Positions 1-9,902 are shown, counted from the stretch's first letter. The stretch: 64,000 nt of DNA from Saprospiraceae bacterium (GCA_016715465.1 JADKAA010000027.1:1-64000), one strand, 5' to 3'. Program-made: numbers and translations. The notes: a model not told the origin generated them from the letters alone.

Positions 1-12
1 AAGGTCATTTTC

Positions 13-374
13 TTAACTCAAATGTTTAGAAAGGTGTTTTGCCATATCAAACATAGATACCTGGCTTTTACCACCGAAAACAACTTTCAGTTTGGCATCC
101 GCATTGATCATACGTTTGTTGGTCTTGTCCTGCAGCTTATTCGCCTTAATGTAAACCCACTATCTTTTTCACTGCTTCTGTACGGGGCAATGCTTTTGTT
201 CCGACTACGGCACCTAATGCTGCACTTGGGTAAGCGCTTTCATAAATGCTGCGTTTGGCTTACGGGCAGGTTTCTTTTTAGCAACTTTTTTCTTAGCTGC
301 TTTTACTGCTTTTTAGCTACCTGCCTTTAGCCACTTTCTTGCAGCTTTTTAGCTGCTTTTTTCTTTGTTGCCAT
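13..374 (-). CDS. SWIB/MDM2-domain protein with Lys/Ala-rich N-terminus, frameshifted
   Basis: On the minus strand an ATG opens a lysine/alanine-rich start (MATKKKAAKK). After frame changes it continues into a typical SWIB/MDM2 domain, recognisable by GAVVGTKALPRTEAVKK, KLQDKTNKRMINAD and the closing FGGKSQVSMFDMAKHLS. Small bacterial SWIB proteins of about 120 residues with basic tails are thought to bind DNA and are common in Bacteroidota. At least three frame changes are needed between about positions 180 and 345, most of them in or beside homopolymer runs. Sequencing error is therefore more likely than a true pseudogene, although decay cannot be excluded. The gene sits at the very edge of the window and its neighbours to the left are unknown. 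Confidence 0.7.
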
Positions 375-585
375 GTTTTTAGATTTAGAATTTTAATGGG
401 TATTCAGTTATACCGGTATCAAATATAGATTATTTCTACTCTCGGTGTAACTATGAAAAAAAAATCTGGCCTTATTTTTTGGTTGTTTATCCACAGTTGT
501 ACTGTATACAGGTAGAATACAGGGAAGAGAACTTGCTGTTTTTATTCATAGGCAGTTCCTAAATTGTGTTATAAAAGATCATTTT

Positions 586-1235
586 TTGTTCATCAATATT
601 CATAGCCATCAGCCACCTGCTGCACAGGAATGGTGCATTCAAAACCTGTACAATGACTTTGATAAGGCAGATTTACGGGGGAACTATTCCATTGGCATAC
701 ATCCCTGGCATTTAGATGCTGCGAATTGGCCGCAGCAAATAGAAGCATTGGGGATTATGCCGTCACCCCATGTGCTGGCCATTGGGGAATGTGGGTTGGA
801 CAAGGTTTGCACAACCAGTTTTTCACTGCAGCAGCAAGTGTTTTCGGCCCAGGTACAATCTGCCAACGAGATAGGTAAACCAATGATTATTCATTGTGTT
901 CGGGCATGGGAAGAAGTGCTGCATTTGTTGAAACAACAACGAAACAGGGTGCCGGTTATCTTTCATGGATTTAATAAAAACAGGGCGATTGCGCAACGAA
1001 TCATCAATGAGGGGTACTATGTATCATTTGGTAAATCATTGGAAAAAATGGCGATACGGAGGTGCTGGCGGCCTTACCGCCGGATAAAATTTTCCGGAAA
1101 CGGATGATGCCGGAGTAACAATAGAGAGTATTTACCATTGGGCTGCTGAGGCTTTTTCAATTGAAATCAATTCGCTTCTTTGCAAATTCAAAAAATGCAG
1201 CTACTGTTTTTGGCGCTGCTCTTGTTCAACTATGA
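586..1235 (+). CDS. TatD-family metal-dependent hydrolase, frameshifted
   Basis: The TatD family are TIM-barrel metal-dependent DNases/phosphodiesterases. The metal-ligand pattern is present: N-terminal HxH (NIHSHQ), the glutamate in AIGECGLD, histidines in IIHCVRAW and FHGF, and an aspartate in ETDDAG after a frame change near 1045. A further frame change near 1190 restores the usual C-terminus NAATVFGAALVQL, whose TGA overlaps the ATG of the next gene (ATGA). That overlap supports a single functional gene of about 215 residues co-transcribed with tcdA. The start at 586 is TTG; no in-frame ATG lies close by, so the start is uncertain. Confidence 0.8.
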
Positions 1236-1957
1236 CGACTGATACTTCCTGGCTTTCCAGGACACATTTACTGATAGGAGAAAAAGCACTGCGCAAACTT
1301 ACCCAATCACATGTAATGGTAGTGGGCCTGGGTGGTGTGGGCTCTTATGCTGCTGAATTCATTGCCCGTAGTGGCATTGGTAAGATGACCATTATTGATG
1401 GCGATGTAGTGGACCCCAGCAACCGTAACCGGCAGTTACCGGCATTGGCCACCAATCACGGTCAATCAAAAGCGATGATAATGGCCGAGCGGTTACAGGC
1501 TATCAATCCTGAAATTGAACTGCATGTCATCAAAGAATTTATCAATCCCGGAATGGTGATGGAGCATCTTACTTCTAAACCCTGCTATATCATTGATGCC
1601 ATTGACAGTATAACCCCTAAAATCACCTTTATCAAAATGGCGTATGAAAGTGGTTTGCCTTTAGTCAGTAGTATGGGTGCAGGAGCTAAAGTGGATCCTA
1701 CTAAACTGCAGGTGGTTGATATTTCAAAAACATATAACTGTCCTTTTGCACAGCAAATCAGGAAACAGCTTAAGAAAAATAATATCCGAAAGGGTATAAA
1801 AGTGGTTTTTTCACCGGAAGAGCCCATTAAAGAAAGCCTGATGTTAACTGATGGTAAGAACTTCAAAAAATCTGCATACGGCACCATTTCTTATTTGCCT
1901 GCAGTATTCGGTGCTGTGGCCGCTTCGGTGGTGATCAGGGATTTAATTAAAAAATGA
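1232..1957 (+). CDS. tcdA: tRNA threonylcarbamoyladenosine dehydratase
   Basis: A protein of the E1-like ThiF/MoeB/HesA family. TcdA uses ATP to cyclise t6A37 to ct6A in ANN-decoding tRNAs. Visible features are the adenylation Rossmann loop VVGLGGVGSYAAE near residue 30, the IIDGDVVDPSNRNRQL segment carrying the nucleotide-binding Asp and Asn/Arg residues, and IIDAIDS around residue 126. The length, 241 residues, is slightly shorter than the E. coli protein, with the divergent C-terminal tail typical of Bacteroidota. The start overlaps the stop of the TatD gene by 4 bp, suggesting translational coupling. Confidence 0.9.
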   Translation: MTTDTSWLSRTHLLIGEKALRKLTQSHVMVVGLGGVGSYAAEFIARSGIGKMTIIDGDVVDPSNRNRQLPALATNHGQSKAMIMAERLQAINPEIELHVIKEFINPGMVMEHLTSKPCYIIDAIDSITPKITFIKMAYESGLPLVSSMGAGAKVDPTKLQVVDISKTYNCPFAQQIRKQLKKNNIRKGIKVVFSPEEPIKESLMLTDGKNFKKSAYGTISYLPAVFGAVAASVVIRDLIKK

Positions 1958-1968
1958 AAGGAATCAAT

Positions 1969-2176
1969 TCAGCGATCTTTCTTTTTGGAAAATAAAAAAA
2001 TGATCAGGGTGATGATGACCAGGCTGAGCGAACCATATACCACATAACTGAAAGGCATGGAGAAAGATTGTATATGAAAGTAAACTTTTCCGTTTTTACA
2101 GCAATAAACCTCCCATCAAAAAATGATACTGCTGGCCATATCCATTCGCATGCCAGGTGAACCAGTCACATACCAA
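1969..2176 (-). CDS. possible small membrane protein, frameshifted
   Basis: Downstream of the esterase on the same strand, two frames joined near 2110 give a protein of about 70 residues. The first part reads DWFTWHANGYGQQYHFLMGG. The second ends in one clear transmembrane helix (VVYGSLSLVIITLIIFLF) followed by a KKKDR tail. The start would be a TTG overlapping the end of the esterase gene. I do not recognise the family. The hydrophobic helix with a positive tail looks like real protein, but the need for a frame change and a non-ATG start keeps confidence low. Confidence 0.33.
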
Positions 2177-3512
2177 AAGGATAGGTTTCCGGCATCTGTT
2201 GCCCGTCAGGTTCTATGTGCAAAGGGTGTAAAGCCCTTGATTCATCAAAGAAGATAAATGCATCATAACGTAACGGCATGATGCTGGGTACATAGTTACC
2301 ATATTCCCGTTGAGGATTATAGACAACTCCAATGGCACGATGACCAATTTCTTTTTTATCCAACACATCTTTCACCTCTTTATTCATCAGCATCAGCCGG
2401 TCTGTGGCCCCTGCATTATGCATAATGTATTCCCAGCTATTGGCTATGGCCGGTGGAACAACCATCTTACGCATCACATCATTCCAGTGACGACCGGCTA
2501 TTACAGATCCTTTGTAAGATCCAAAGCCTACGGCAAATACTCCATCATGATAATGCATTTCATTCACCAGTTGTCCCACATTTACCATACCATCCAGTCG
2601 CATATCAGTAGCCCTGGCATCACCAATATGAGTATTATGTTCCCATACAATGGCTTTGGCATGTATACCATGAAAATCCATCAGCTTGTTTAAAGTATCA
2701 ACCATGTGATGATCCCGGATATTCCAGCTATAGGGTCCGCCTTTCATCATCGCCCGATAGTATTTCTCTGCATTTACTGCAATCATAGCATTGCGTTCTA
2801 CATTCAGCACGGCTTCGGGATCAGTATTGTATTGCTGCATTTTATTCCGGACCTCCAGCAGCAGGTCCACCACTTCTGCTTCACAGGATGCCGGCACCCA
2901 CGAATGGGCTGTTGCCCTTGCATAAGATTGTCCCTCTTCCTCAATATAAGGTTCGAAGCAATGCCAGGCCTGCATAGCCACTTCTTTTGCTTGCTTGTCT
3001 GTTTTATCCAGGTAATTGATAATGGCTTCCAGGCTCTCCCACAAACTGTAAACATCCAACCCATAGAAGCCAACCCGTTTGTTTACCGGCTGTGCTGCGT
3101 TATGCTTTCGCATCCATTCAGTCAGTGCCACTATTTCCCAATTGGCCCACATCCAGGTAGGCCAGCGGTTGAATGCAGACAGAACGTCTTTGGCACTGCT
3201 GCCTGCATCAGTATAACCTTTTACATACCGGTTTACCCGGTAACAGTCCGGCCAGTCACCTTCTACGGCAATAAAAGAGAATCCTTTTTCCAGTATCAGC
3301 CGCCTGCTGATCACTGACCGCCAGGTATAATATTCATGTGTGCCGTGGGACGCTTCACCCAGTAACACATATTTCGCATCCCCGATGGCATCCATCAACT
3401 TATCAAGATCCTTTGTATTGTTAAGATCAATGGAATGATCATGGATGAATCTTGTAAGGTCTATACTTTCACCCTTATCTTCTTTTAAATAGGTGATACG
3501 CATATAATTCAA
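2166..3512 (-). CDS. erythromycin esterase family protein
   Basis: A member of the EreA-like/succinoglycan-biosynthesis family (Pfam erythromycin esterase), 448 residues. Diagnostic stretches are YVLLGEASHGTHEYY near residue 48 (Glu and His of the active site), FIAVEGDWPDCYRVNRYV near residue 80, VWEHNTHIGDARATDM near residue 288, and VGFGSYKG. Most family members outside Ere plasmids have unknown substrates, so macrolide resistance should not be assumed. In many bacteria this gene sits with a phosphoribosyltransferase and a dienelactone-hydrolase-like gene, as here where they lie divergently at 3675-5039. The product starts MNYMRITYL; the second Met is an equally plausible start. Confidence 0.88.
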   Translation of the reverse strand: MNYMRITYLKEDKGESIDLTRFIHDHSIDLNNTKDLDKLMDAIGDAKYVLLGEASHGTHEYYTWRSVISRRLILEKGFSFIAVEGDWPDCYRVNRYVKGYTDAGSSAKDVLSAFNRWPTWMWANWEIVALTEWMRKHNAAQPVNKRVGFYGLDVYSLWESLEAIINYLDKTDKQAKEVAMQAWHCFEPYIEEEGQSYARATAHSWVPASCEAEVVDLLLEVRNKMQQYNTDPEAVLNVERNAMIAVNAEKYYRAMMKGGPYSWNIRDHHMVDTLNKLMDFHGIHAKAIVWEHNTHIGDARATDMRLDGMVNVGQLVNEMHYHDGVFAVGFGSYKGSVIAGRHWNDVMRKMVVPPAIANSWEYIMHNAGATDRLMLMNKEVKDVLDKKEIGHRAIGVVYNPQREYGNYVPSIMPLRYDAFIFFDESRALHPLHIEPDGQQMPETYPFGM

Positions 3513-3634
3513 TTTAATAATTCAAGTAACAATAATTCACTCCCTGAACCTATGATAAGGTTCATTCATTTATATGAGTGAACTCACCGAAAACGGCGAT
3601 GATGCCTATGTAAATTCACAACATGAAATAAAGT

Positions 3635-3662
3635 GCAGGTATATGTTTATAGCCTGCTTTTT
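3635..3662 (+). terminator. hairpin with T-run in the leader of the hydrolase gene
   Basis: GCAGG at 3635-3639 and GCCTGC at 3652-3657 can pair around an A/T loop and are followed by five T residues. Its position just before the hydrolase start, with no plus-strand gene upstream, would fit an attenuator or a chance hairpin rather than a normal gene-end terminator. Confidence 0.25.
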
Positions 3663-3674
3663 GTAAGTGAATGA

Positions 3675-4397
3675 TTGATATTTTTTTATCAGGCGGTAGA
3701 AGTGTATAAAGATGAAAAAGAGATTCGGGAAGATGTGTTTATTCCGGTAGGTTCTGTCACGGTTGAAGGGCATCTGGGTTTGCCTGATAAAGCGGATAGT
3801 ATTGTTATCTTTTCTCATGGTAGCGGCAGCAGCCGTTTTAGTCCCCGCAATAAGTATGTAGCTGATGTTTTAAATGAGCAAAATATTGCCACGCTGTTAG
3901 TTGATCTGCTCACATCGAAGGAAGATTTGAATTATGCTTCACGGTTCGATATTAACCTGCTTACCCAGCGGTTGGTGGGTGTTTCCAAATGGGTAGCAGA
4001 GCAACCGGTTTTTAAAAATTTTCAAATAGGTTACTTCGGGGCCAGTACGGGTGCTGCCAGTGCATTAAGAGCTGCGGCTACACTGGAAGAGAGAGTTAAA
4101 GCAGTTGTGTCAAGAGGTGGCCGGCCGGACCTGGCCATGCAGGTACTGCCATTTGTAAAAGCTCCCACTTTGTTAATTATTGGTTCATTGGATGACCAGG
4201 TGATTGAATTGAACCAGGAAGCATATGACCAGTTACGATGCAAAAAAGAAATGATGATTGTAGAAGGCGCTTCTCATTTGTTTGAGGAACCCGGCAAGCT
4301 GCAGGAGGTGGCCGTATTAGCTGCGGATTGGTTTAAAAAATACCTGGTGAATACTGATTCTTATCTTGATAAAGCCGGTATTGTGCTTAAAAATTAA
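3675..4397 (+). CDS. alpha/beta hydrolase, dienelactone-hydrolase-like
   Basis: An alpha/beta hydrolase of about 230 residues. It has the oxyanion/entry loop VIFSHGSGSSRFSPRN, a nucleophile elbow GASTG (GxSxG) around residue 124, an acid in GSLDDQV and the catalytic His in VEGASHLFEEPG. This subtype is often found beside, or fused to, the phosphoribosyltransferase encoded immediately downstream, here 5 bp away. The open frame begins at a TTG (3675). A GTG at 3702 is also possible, because similar proteins start shortly before the VFIPVGSVTVEG strand. The physiological substrate is unknown. Confidence 0.8.
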   Translation: MIFFYQAVEVYKDEKEIREDVFIPVGSVTVEGHLGLPDKADSIVIFSHGSGSSRFSPRNKYVADVLNEQNIATLLVDLLTSKEDLNYASRFDINLLTQRLVGVSKWVAEQPVFKNFQIGYFGASTGAASALRAAATLEERVKAVVSRGGRPDLAMQVLPFVKAPTLLIIGSLDDQVIELNQEAYDQLRCKKEMMIVEGASHLFEEPGKLQEVAVLAADWFKKYLVNTDSYLDKAGIVLKN

Positions 4398-4402
4398 GCT
4401 AT

Positions 4403-5039
4403 ATGTATTTCAACGACCGATATGATGCCGCCATGCAACTAGCTCCGCTTCTGGAGAAGTATAAAAATGAAAAAGGTGTTATCCTGGCTGTGCCGAGAGG
4501 TGGAGTACCAATTGGTTATTACCTGGCCAAATACCTTGACTTTCCGTTGGATCTGCTGATGACCAAAAAATTAGGACATCCCGGTAATGAAGAATTTGCC
4601 ATTGGTGCAGTAAGCCTTGAAGGAAGTATTATAGAGGGAAACCACGGGTGTACCGGAACAATATATCAGGGAGGAAACCCGGCGTATCAGGGAGCAGCTG
4701 AAAGAACGGTACATAAAATTCATGGGTAATAAAGAGCCAGTTGATATAAAGGGAAAAATAATCATTGTGGTGGATGATGGTGTGGCAACGGGACGAACTA
4801 TACTATCGACAATAAAAATCCTTCGCAATAAAGAACCCCGAAAGATTGTGGTGGCTGTCCCGGTTGCATCTGAAGAAGCCGCGGATAGAATTAGAGAAGT
4901 GGTGGATGATTTTATCTGCCTGCATACACCTTATCCATTTTATGGTGTGGGCAGGTTTTATGCCGATTTTACACAGGTGGAAGATGAAGATGTCCTGCTG
5001 TTGTTGAATGAATTAAACACCAGGGGAAAAGTGGCATAG
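4403..5039 (+). CDS. phosphoribosyltransferase family protein, frameshifted
   Basis: A type I phosphoribosyltransferase of about 211 residues. The N-terminal part has GVILAVPRGGVPIGYYLA and the LDLLMTKKLGHPGNEEFAIGAV loop. The PRPP-binding loop VVDDGVATGRT and the end PYPFYGVGRFYADFTQVED complete the family. One base is lost or gained near 4647 in a G-rich stretch; the other frame then continues with VPEQYIREETRRIREQLKE up to the Met used as an apparent internal start at 4722. It should be read as one gene. It follows the hydrolase directly, so the pair probably forms one transcript. Confidence 0.85.
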
Positions 5040-5120
5040 TCATAGTTGCTGTTAGGGCAAAGCCTTATTTTCGGTTGTTGGTTAATCTCCCAGGTTTACA
5101 ACAACTCAATTATATTATTT

Positions 5121-5746
5121 GTGAACAGCCCCAAACACCAATTGAGCTATTATGTCATCAATGGTATTACCCTGTACAGAATTGTTACAGCTCCTCTTTT
5201 ATTACTTCTCCTCTTTAGTGGTCATTATGATTTATTCAAATGGTTGCTTGGAATTAGTTTTTTCACTGATTTAATTGATGGTTACCTGGCGAGAAAATTC
5301 AACGTAACCAGTATAATGGGCACAAAGCTGGATTCTATCGGGGATGATTTAACTGTTGCCGTTGCAGTGATCGGTTTATTTGTCATTTTCCGGACTTTAT
5401 CAGGCAGGAGAAATGGGTGTTTATCATTCTCCTTGTTTTTTTTCTGCTTCAGACTGTCTCTGCTTTTATCCGGTATGGCAGAATGACTAATTTTCATACC
5501 TGGCTGGCCAAGACAGCAGCTTTGCTGCAGGGTGTATTCCTGCAGTTGACTTTCTTTATGGGTAAACCATTTTTGCCTTTGTTTTATACAGCCGTCACCA
5601 TTACACTACTGGAACTGGCAGAAGAAATCATATTGGTTTATATTTTACCAGTATGGGAGGCGAATATAAAAGGATTGTATTGGGTATTGAAGAGAAAAAA
5701 CCGGCGGGCACAAAGTAACAGGCCGGCTGCTTACAGTCGCGGGTGA
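5121..5746 (+). CDS. CDP-alcohol phosphatidyltransferase (PgsA-like), frameshifted
   Basis: An integral membrane enzyme that transfers a phosphatidyl group from CDP-diacylglycerol to an alcohol. The signature DGx2ARx8Gx3Dx3D is intact as DGYLARKFNVTSIMGTKLDS followed by IGDD, around residues 52-73. Hydrophobic helices flank it (APLLLLLLFSG, LTVAVAVIGLFVIF). The frame breaks near 5400; the remainder (residues from FIILLVFFLLQTVSAFIRYG to the stop at 5746) supplies the last helices. I chose GTG at 5121 because it lies a normal distance before the first helix; a TTG at 5046 is in the same frame. The alcohol substrate cannot be told from sequence. Confidence 0.78.
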
Positions 5747-5941
5747 CATTTATTTGGTGAATCAATGAGTATAATCATTATTTATGATGGCATAAACCGC
5801 AATCTTGCATGCTGAACTGATAAGTTACAAGCACTAACCTTTTCCAATATCTGCAAAATATCCCCATACCGGGTTCAGCGATGATGAAACAGCTTTCAAT
5901 AATTCCGGAATCAATTAACTTACAAGTAAATCCCTTGCTAT

Positions 5942-6432
5942 ATGTCGAAACGTAATAAAACCTTTATGGTTAAAGCAAATGAGTTTGTTTTCTCTTTTGA
6001 CCAGGAGGAGATCGATAAGGCAGACTTTATAAAAAAAATCCAGCGGAATTTAATCTTATTAAAGACAACCGCTCCGTAAATGCCAAACTACTGGAATCAG
6101 ATATTGCCGGTAAAAATTTAAAGATCGAAGTGGATGGAGAAACTTTCGAACTGGTAATAAAAGATGAACTGGACCAGCGGCTGGACAGTATGGGATTCAG
6201 CAGTACTTCCACCAAACATATCAAAGAAATAAAAGCTCCTATGCCCGGCCTGGTGCTGGAGGTGGCTGTGAAAGAGGGCCAGGAAGTAAAAGAAGGTGAA
6301 AGGATACTGATTCTGGAAGCTATGAAGATGGAGAACAGTATCATGATACATACTACTGCAATAATCAAAAGAATAGCTGTAACACCTGGACAGGCGGTGG
6401 ACAAGGGGCAGGTGCTGGTAGAGCTGGAATAA
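5942..6432 (+). CDS. biotin carboxyl carrier subunit of acyl-CoA carboxylase, frameshifted
   Basis: A biotinyl-domain protein of about 163 residues. The C-terminal domain starts at KAPMPGLVLEV and has the biotin attachment motif EAMKM, with the lysine biotinylated by BirA. The N-terminal half (MSKRNKTFMVKANEFVFSF) is in another frame; the shift falls in a run of eight A at 6031-6038, a typical homopolymer error. It is followed 22 bp later by the biotin carboxylase gene and then the carboxyltransferase gene, so it carries carboxybiotin between the two active sites of the same complex. Confidence 0.87.
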
Positions 6433-6454
6433 TTCAACAATCAAAATCAATCAG

Positions 6455-7930
6455 ATGAAAAAAATATTAGTTGCCAACCGGGGAGAAATTGCGTTGCGTA
6501 TCATGCGGACCATCCGGAAGATGGGAATAAAATCAGTAGCGGTATACTCTGATGCAGACCGTCATTCTCCCCATGTGTTATTTGCTGATGAAGCTGTTTG
6601 TTTGGGTCCGGCTCCGTCCAGTCAATCCTACCTGAATGGAGATAAGATCATTGCATTCTGTAAAGAACTTGGTGTGGATGGAATTCACCCGGGCTATGGT
6701 TTCCTGAGTGAGAATGCAGAGTTTGCACAGAAAGTAACTGATGCCGGCATTGAATTTATTGGACCTACGCCTGAAGCAATGCGAATCATGGGTTCAAAGC
6801 TGGCCGCAAAGGAAAGTGTAAAAAAATATAATATCCCGATGGTACCCGGTATTGACAGGGCCATTGACGATGTGAACCTGGCAATTGAAATAGCAGACAA
6901 AATTGGTTACCCGGTATTGATAAAAGCTTCTGCAGGTGGTGGTGGTAAGGGAATGCGGATCGTTGAGAAAGCTGATGATATGCAGGAACAAATGGAAAGG
7001 GCTATCAGCGAAGCAAAATCTTCTTTTGGGGATGGCTCAGTATTCCTGGAAAAATATGTTACCTCACCCCGGCATATAGAAGTGCAGGTGGTGGCAGACA
7101 AATATGGTAATGTAATTCATGGCCTGGAGAGGGAATGTAGTATCCAGCGGCGTCACCAGAAAGTAATTGAGGAAACACCTTCTGCTATTGTTACCCCGGA
7201 AATGCGGGAAAAAATCGGTGATGCGGCAGTGATGGTGGCTAAATCCTGCAACTATGTTAGCACCGGTACGGTAGAATTCCTGGTGGATGATAAACTGAAT
7301 TTTTATTTTTTGGAAATGAATACCCGCCTGCAGGTGGAACACCCGGTTTCTGAAATGATCATCGGGCTTGATCTGGTAGAGCAACAGATCAGGATAGCAA
7401 GAGGTGAAAAATTAGGTATTACCCAGGATGACATCAAACCCAACGGCCATGCTATTGAACTCAGGGTCTATGCGGAAGATCCGCTTAATAACTTTCTGCC
7501 TTCCATCGGCACCTTAACGAAATATGAAAAACCAACCGGTGAAGGGATACGGGTAGATGATGGGTATGAGGAAGGAATGACGATACCGATTTATTATGAT
7601 CCCATGATCGCCAAACTGGTAGTGCATGGCAAAACAAGAACAGAAGCGATTCAGAAAATGTTACAGGCTATTAAGGAGTATAAGATCGAAGGTGTCGCTA
7701 CCACCTTACCTTTTGGTACGTTTGTTTTTGAGCATGATGCATTCTTCTCCGGGAAATTTGACACTCACTTTGTAAAGAATTACTATACACCTGAAAAAAT
7801 AAAAGCAAAACAAAAAGCGAATGCAGAGATTGCTGCCATTGTTGCGATAAAATACTGGCAGGAAAGAAAGAGAATGCTTATTCCTGTAGAACATAAATCC
7901 ACCAGTTGGAAACGTCGTTTGGCACATTGA
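6455..7930 (+). CDS. acyl-CoA (acetyl/propionyl-CoA) carboxylase, biotin carboxylase subunit
   Basis: An ATP-grasp biotin carboxylase of 491 residues. It begins with the carboxylase N-domain (KKILVANRGEIALRIMRT) and has the glycine-rich ATP loop KASAGGGGKGMRIV near residue 155. The catalytic region includes ERECSIQRRHQKVIEE and EMNTRLQVEHPVSEMI. It lacks a biotinyl domain, which is supplied by the separate gene upstream. In Bacteroidota this arrangement with a 513-residue carboxyltransferase usually acts on propionyl-CoA or acetyl-CoA; sequence alone does not settle which. Intact, with no frameshift. Confidence 0.93.
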   Translation: MKKILVANRGEIALRIMRTIRKMGIKSVAVYSDADRHSPHVLFADEAVCLGPAPSSQSYLNGDKIIAFCKELGVDGIHPGYGFLSENAEFAQKVTDAGIEFIGPTPEAMRIMGSKLAAKESVKKYNIPMVPGIDRAIDDVNLAIEIADKIGYPVLIKASAGGGGKGMRIVEKADDMQEQMERAISEAKSSFGDGSVFLEKYVTSPRHIEVQVVADKYGNVIHGLERECSIQRRHQKVIEETPSAIVTPEMREKIGDAAVMVAKSCNYVSTGTVEFLVDDKLNFYFLEMNTRLQVEHPVSEMIIGLDLVEQQIRIARGEKLGITQDDIKPNGHAIELRVYAEDPLNNFLPSIGTLTKYEKPTGEGIRVDDGYEEGMTIPIYYDPMIAKLVVHGKTRTEAIQKMLQAIKEYKIEGVATTLPFGTFVFEHDAFFSGKFDTHFVKNYYTPEKIKAKQKANAEIAAIVAIKYWQERKRMLIPVEHKSTSWKRRLAH

Positions 7931-7975
7931 TTCATTAATTGAACAGAAACCTTATTTCATTCAAAAAAATAATAC

Positions 7976-9517
7976 ATGAAACCGAAAGTTGAAATATTAA
8001 GAGAGAAGATAGAAGAAGGAAAATTGGGAGGAGGAGTAAAAAGAATAGAAGCGCAGCATAAGAAAGGAAAACTGACTGCCAGGGAAAGGGTAGAGCTACT
8101 GATGGACCCGGGATCTTTTGAAGAGATCGGGGCATTGGTCACACACCGGACTAAAGATTTCGGCATGGAAAACCAGAAGTATTATGGGGATGGTGTCATC
8201 ACTGGTTTTGGAACCGTCAACGGAAGGTTAGTGTATGTCTTTGCACAGGACTTTACGGTATTTGGAGGAGCCTTGTCTGAAACTCATGCTGAAAAAATTT
8301 GCCGCATTATGGATATGGCTATGAAATCAGGTGCGCCGTTGGTTGGATTGAATGACTCAGGCGGTGCAAGGATACAGGAAGGTGTCCGGTCATTAGGCGG
8401 GTACGCAGATATTTTTTACAGGAATGTACAGGCATCAGGTGTGATCCCGCAAATTTCAGCCATCATGGGGCCCTGTGCCGGTGGCGCTGTTTATTCACCT
8501 GCTATGACTGATTTTACTATCATGGTGGAGAACACCAGTTATATGTTTGTAACGGGACCCAATGTAGTGAAGACGGTAACGAATGAAGAAGTAAGCTCAG
8601 AAGAACTGGGTGGCGCCTCCACTCACTCTACCAAATCAGGTGTTACACATCTCACTGCGGTGAATGATATGGACTGCATCACACAGGTAAAAAAATTGCT
8701 GAGCTATATGCCGCAAAACTGTGAAGATGTGGTGATGAAACAGTCGTACACATTGGGAGATGAAACAAGGGAAGTGCTGGAAACGATAGTACCCGCCAGT
8801 GCCAGCCAGCCCTATGATATAAGGTCAGTAATTGAGGGAATATGTGATACAGATTCTTTCTTCGAAGTTCATAAAGAGTATGCGGATAATATTGTGGTGG
8901 GATTTGCTCGGTTGGCCGGAAGAAGTTTGGGTATTGTAGCCAATCAGCCGATGAGCCTCGCCGGGGTATTGGATATTGCTAGTTCCAAAAAGGGTGCAAG
9001 ATTTACTAGGTTCTGTGATTGCTTCAATATTCCTTTATTGGTATTGGTGGATGTGCCGGGCTTTTTACCGGGTACCGACCAGGAATGGAATGGGATCATC
9101 ACAAACGGTGCAAAATTGTTATATGCACTGAGTGAGGCTACGGTGCCCCGTTGTACTGTTATTACCCGTAAAGCATACGGAGGTGCTTATGACGTGATGA
9201 ACTCCAAACATATTGGTGCCGATATGAATTATGCATGGCCGTCAGCAGAAATTGCAGTGATGGGAGCAAAGGGAGCCAGTGAGATCATTTTCAAAAATGA
9301 AATTGCGGCCGCAGAAGATCCTGCAAAAAAATTGCTGGAGAAAGAAGCGGAGTATGCGGAATTATTTGCCAATCCCTACACTGCAGCTGAAAGAGGATTT
9401 ATAGATGAAGTGATCGAACCAAGAGAAACAAGGAAAAAACTGATCAAAGCATTTGCGATGCTGGAGAATAAAGTAGCAAAGCGGCCGAGAAAGAAGCATG
9501 GAAATATACCGTTATAA
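7976..9517 (+). CDS. acyl-CoA carboxylase beta subunit (carboxyltransferase, PccB-like)
   Basis: A carboxyl transferase of 513 residues with the two crotonase-like halves of the PccB/MmdA family. Landmarks are GVRSLGGYADIF, GPCAGGAVYSPAMTDF (oxyanion-hole glycines), VSSEELGGASTHSTKSGV, the second-half motif PGFLPGTDQEWNG, TVITRKAYGGAYDVMNSK and AVMGAKGASEIIF. It transfers CO2 from carboxybiotin to the acyl-CoA alpha carbon. With the two genes before it, it forms a three-subunit enzyme. Propionyl-CoA is the likeliest substrate, feeding the methylmalonyl-CoA route, but methylmalonyl-CoA decarboxylase cannot be excluded. Confidence 0.92.
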   Translation: MKPKVEILREKIEEGKLGGGVKRIEAQHKKGKLTARERVELLMDPGSFEEIGALVTHRTKDFGMENQKYYGDGVITGFGTVNGRLVYVFAQDFTVFGGALSETHAEKICRIMDMAMKSGAPLVGLNDSGGARIQEGVRSLGGYADIFYRNVQASGVIPQISAIMGPCAGGAVYSPAMTDFTIMVENTSYMFVTGPNVVKTVTNEEVSSEELGGASTHSTKSGVTHLTAVNDMDCITQVKKLLSYMPQNCEDVVMKQSYTLGDETREVLETIVPASASQPYDIRSVIEGICDTDSFFEVHKEYADNIVVGFARLAGRSLGIVANQPMSLAGVLDIASSKKGARFTRFCDCFNIPLLVLVDVPGFLPGTDQEWNGIITNGAKLLYALSEATVPRCTVITRKAYGGAYDVMNSKHIGADMNYAWPSAEIAVMGAKGASEIIFKNEIAAAEDPAKKLLEKEAEYAELFANPYTAAERGFIDEVIEPRETRKKLIKAFAMLENKVAKRPRKKHGNIPL

Positions 9518-9525
9518 AAAAGGGC

Positions 9526-9866
9526 TCAGATTAATTCTTTGTTAACAGCTCCCAGGAAACACAGGCCGATAAGCAGCGATGGTAAACCGTATACCAACGC
9601 CATTCTGGTATCTCCGTTACTAAGAAAATAAACGGCCATCAGCACTGCACCTGCCATCAGCAACCGGCCGCCCCACAGCGGCTGGAACCAGGCAATGATA
9701 AAGCCGGCAATTGTAAGCAGGGTGAAAGGAAGGAAATGTAGCAATTCTTTACCCATACCATTCATGATATCAGGTAAACCTTCCCCAATAAAGAAACTAA
9801 GAAAAAGGCCGTAACCAGTATGCCACCGATACGGCCTGTCCACAAAAGTAATTTGTGCTGTTGCAT
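9526..9866 (-). CDS. small integral membrane protein, frameshifted
   Basis: About 113 residues with four hydrophobic segments. The product begins MQQHKLLLWTGRIGGILVT in one frame and, after a shift near 9797, continues with SFFIGEGLPDIMNGMGKE and three more helices (FLPFTLLTIAGFIIAW, LLMAGAVLMAVYFL, ALVYGLPSLLIGLCFLGA). It resembles short uncharacterised four-helix proteins of Bacteroidota; no function is inferred. It shares its strand with the lipoprotein gene upstream, 36 bp away. Confidence 0.6.
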
Positions 9867-9902
9867 ACAATTTCTTTAAACAGTTTGACTCACTGCATCT
9901 AT

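Noticed and set aside
4722..5039. Separate second phosphoribosyltransferase gene
   Set aside because: It is the second half of the 4403 gene; the other frame bridges both parts with normal family sequence.
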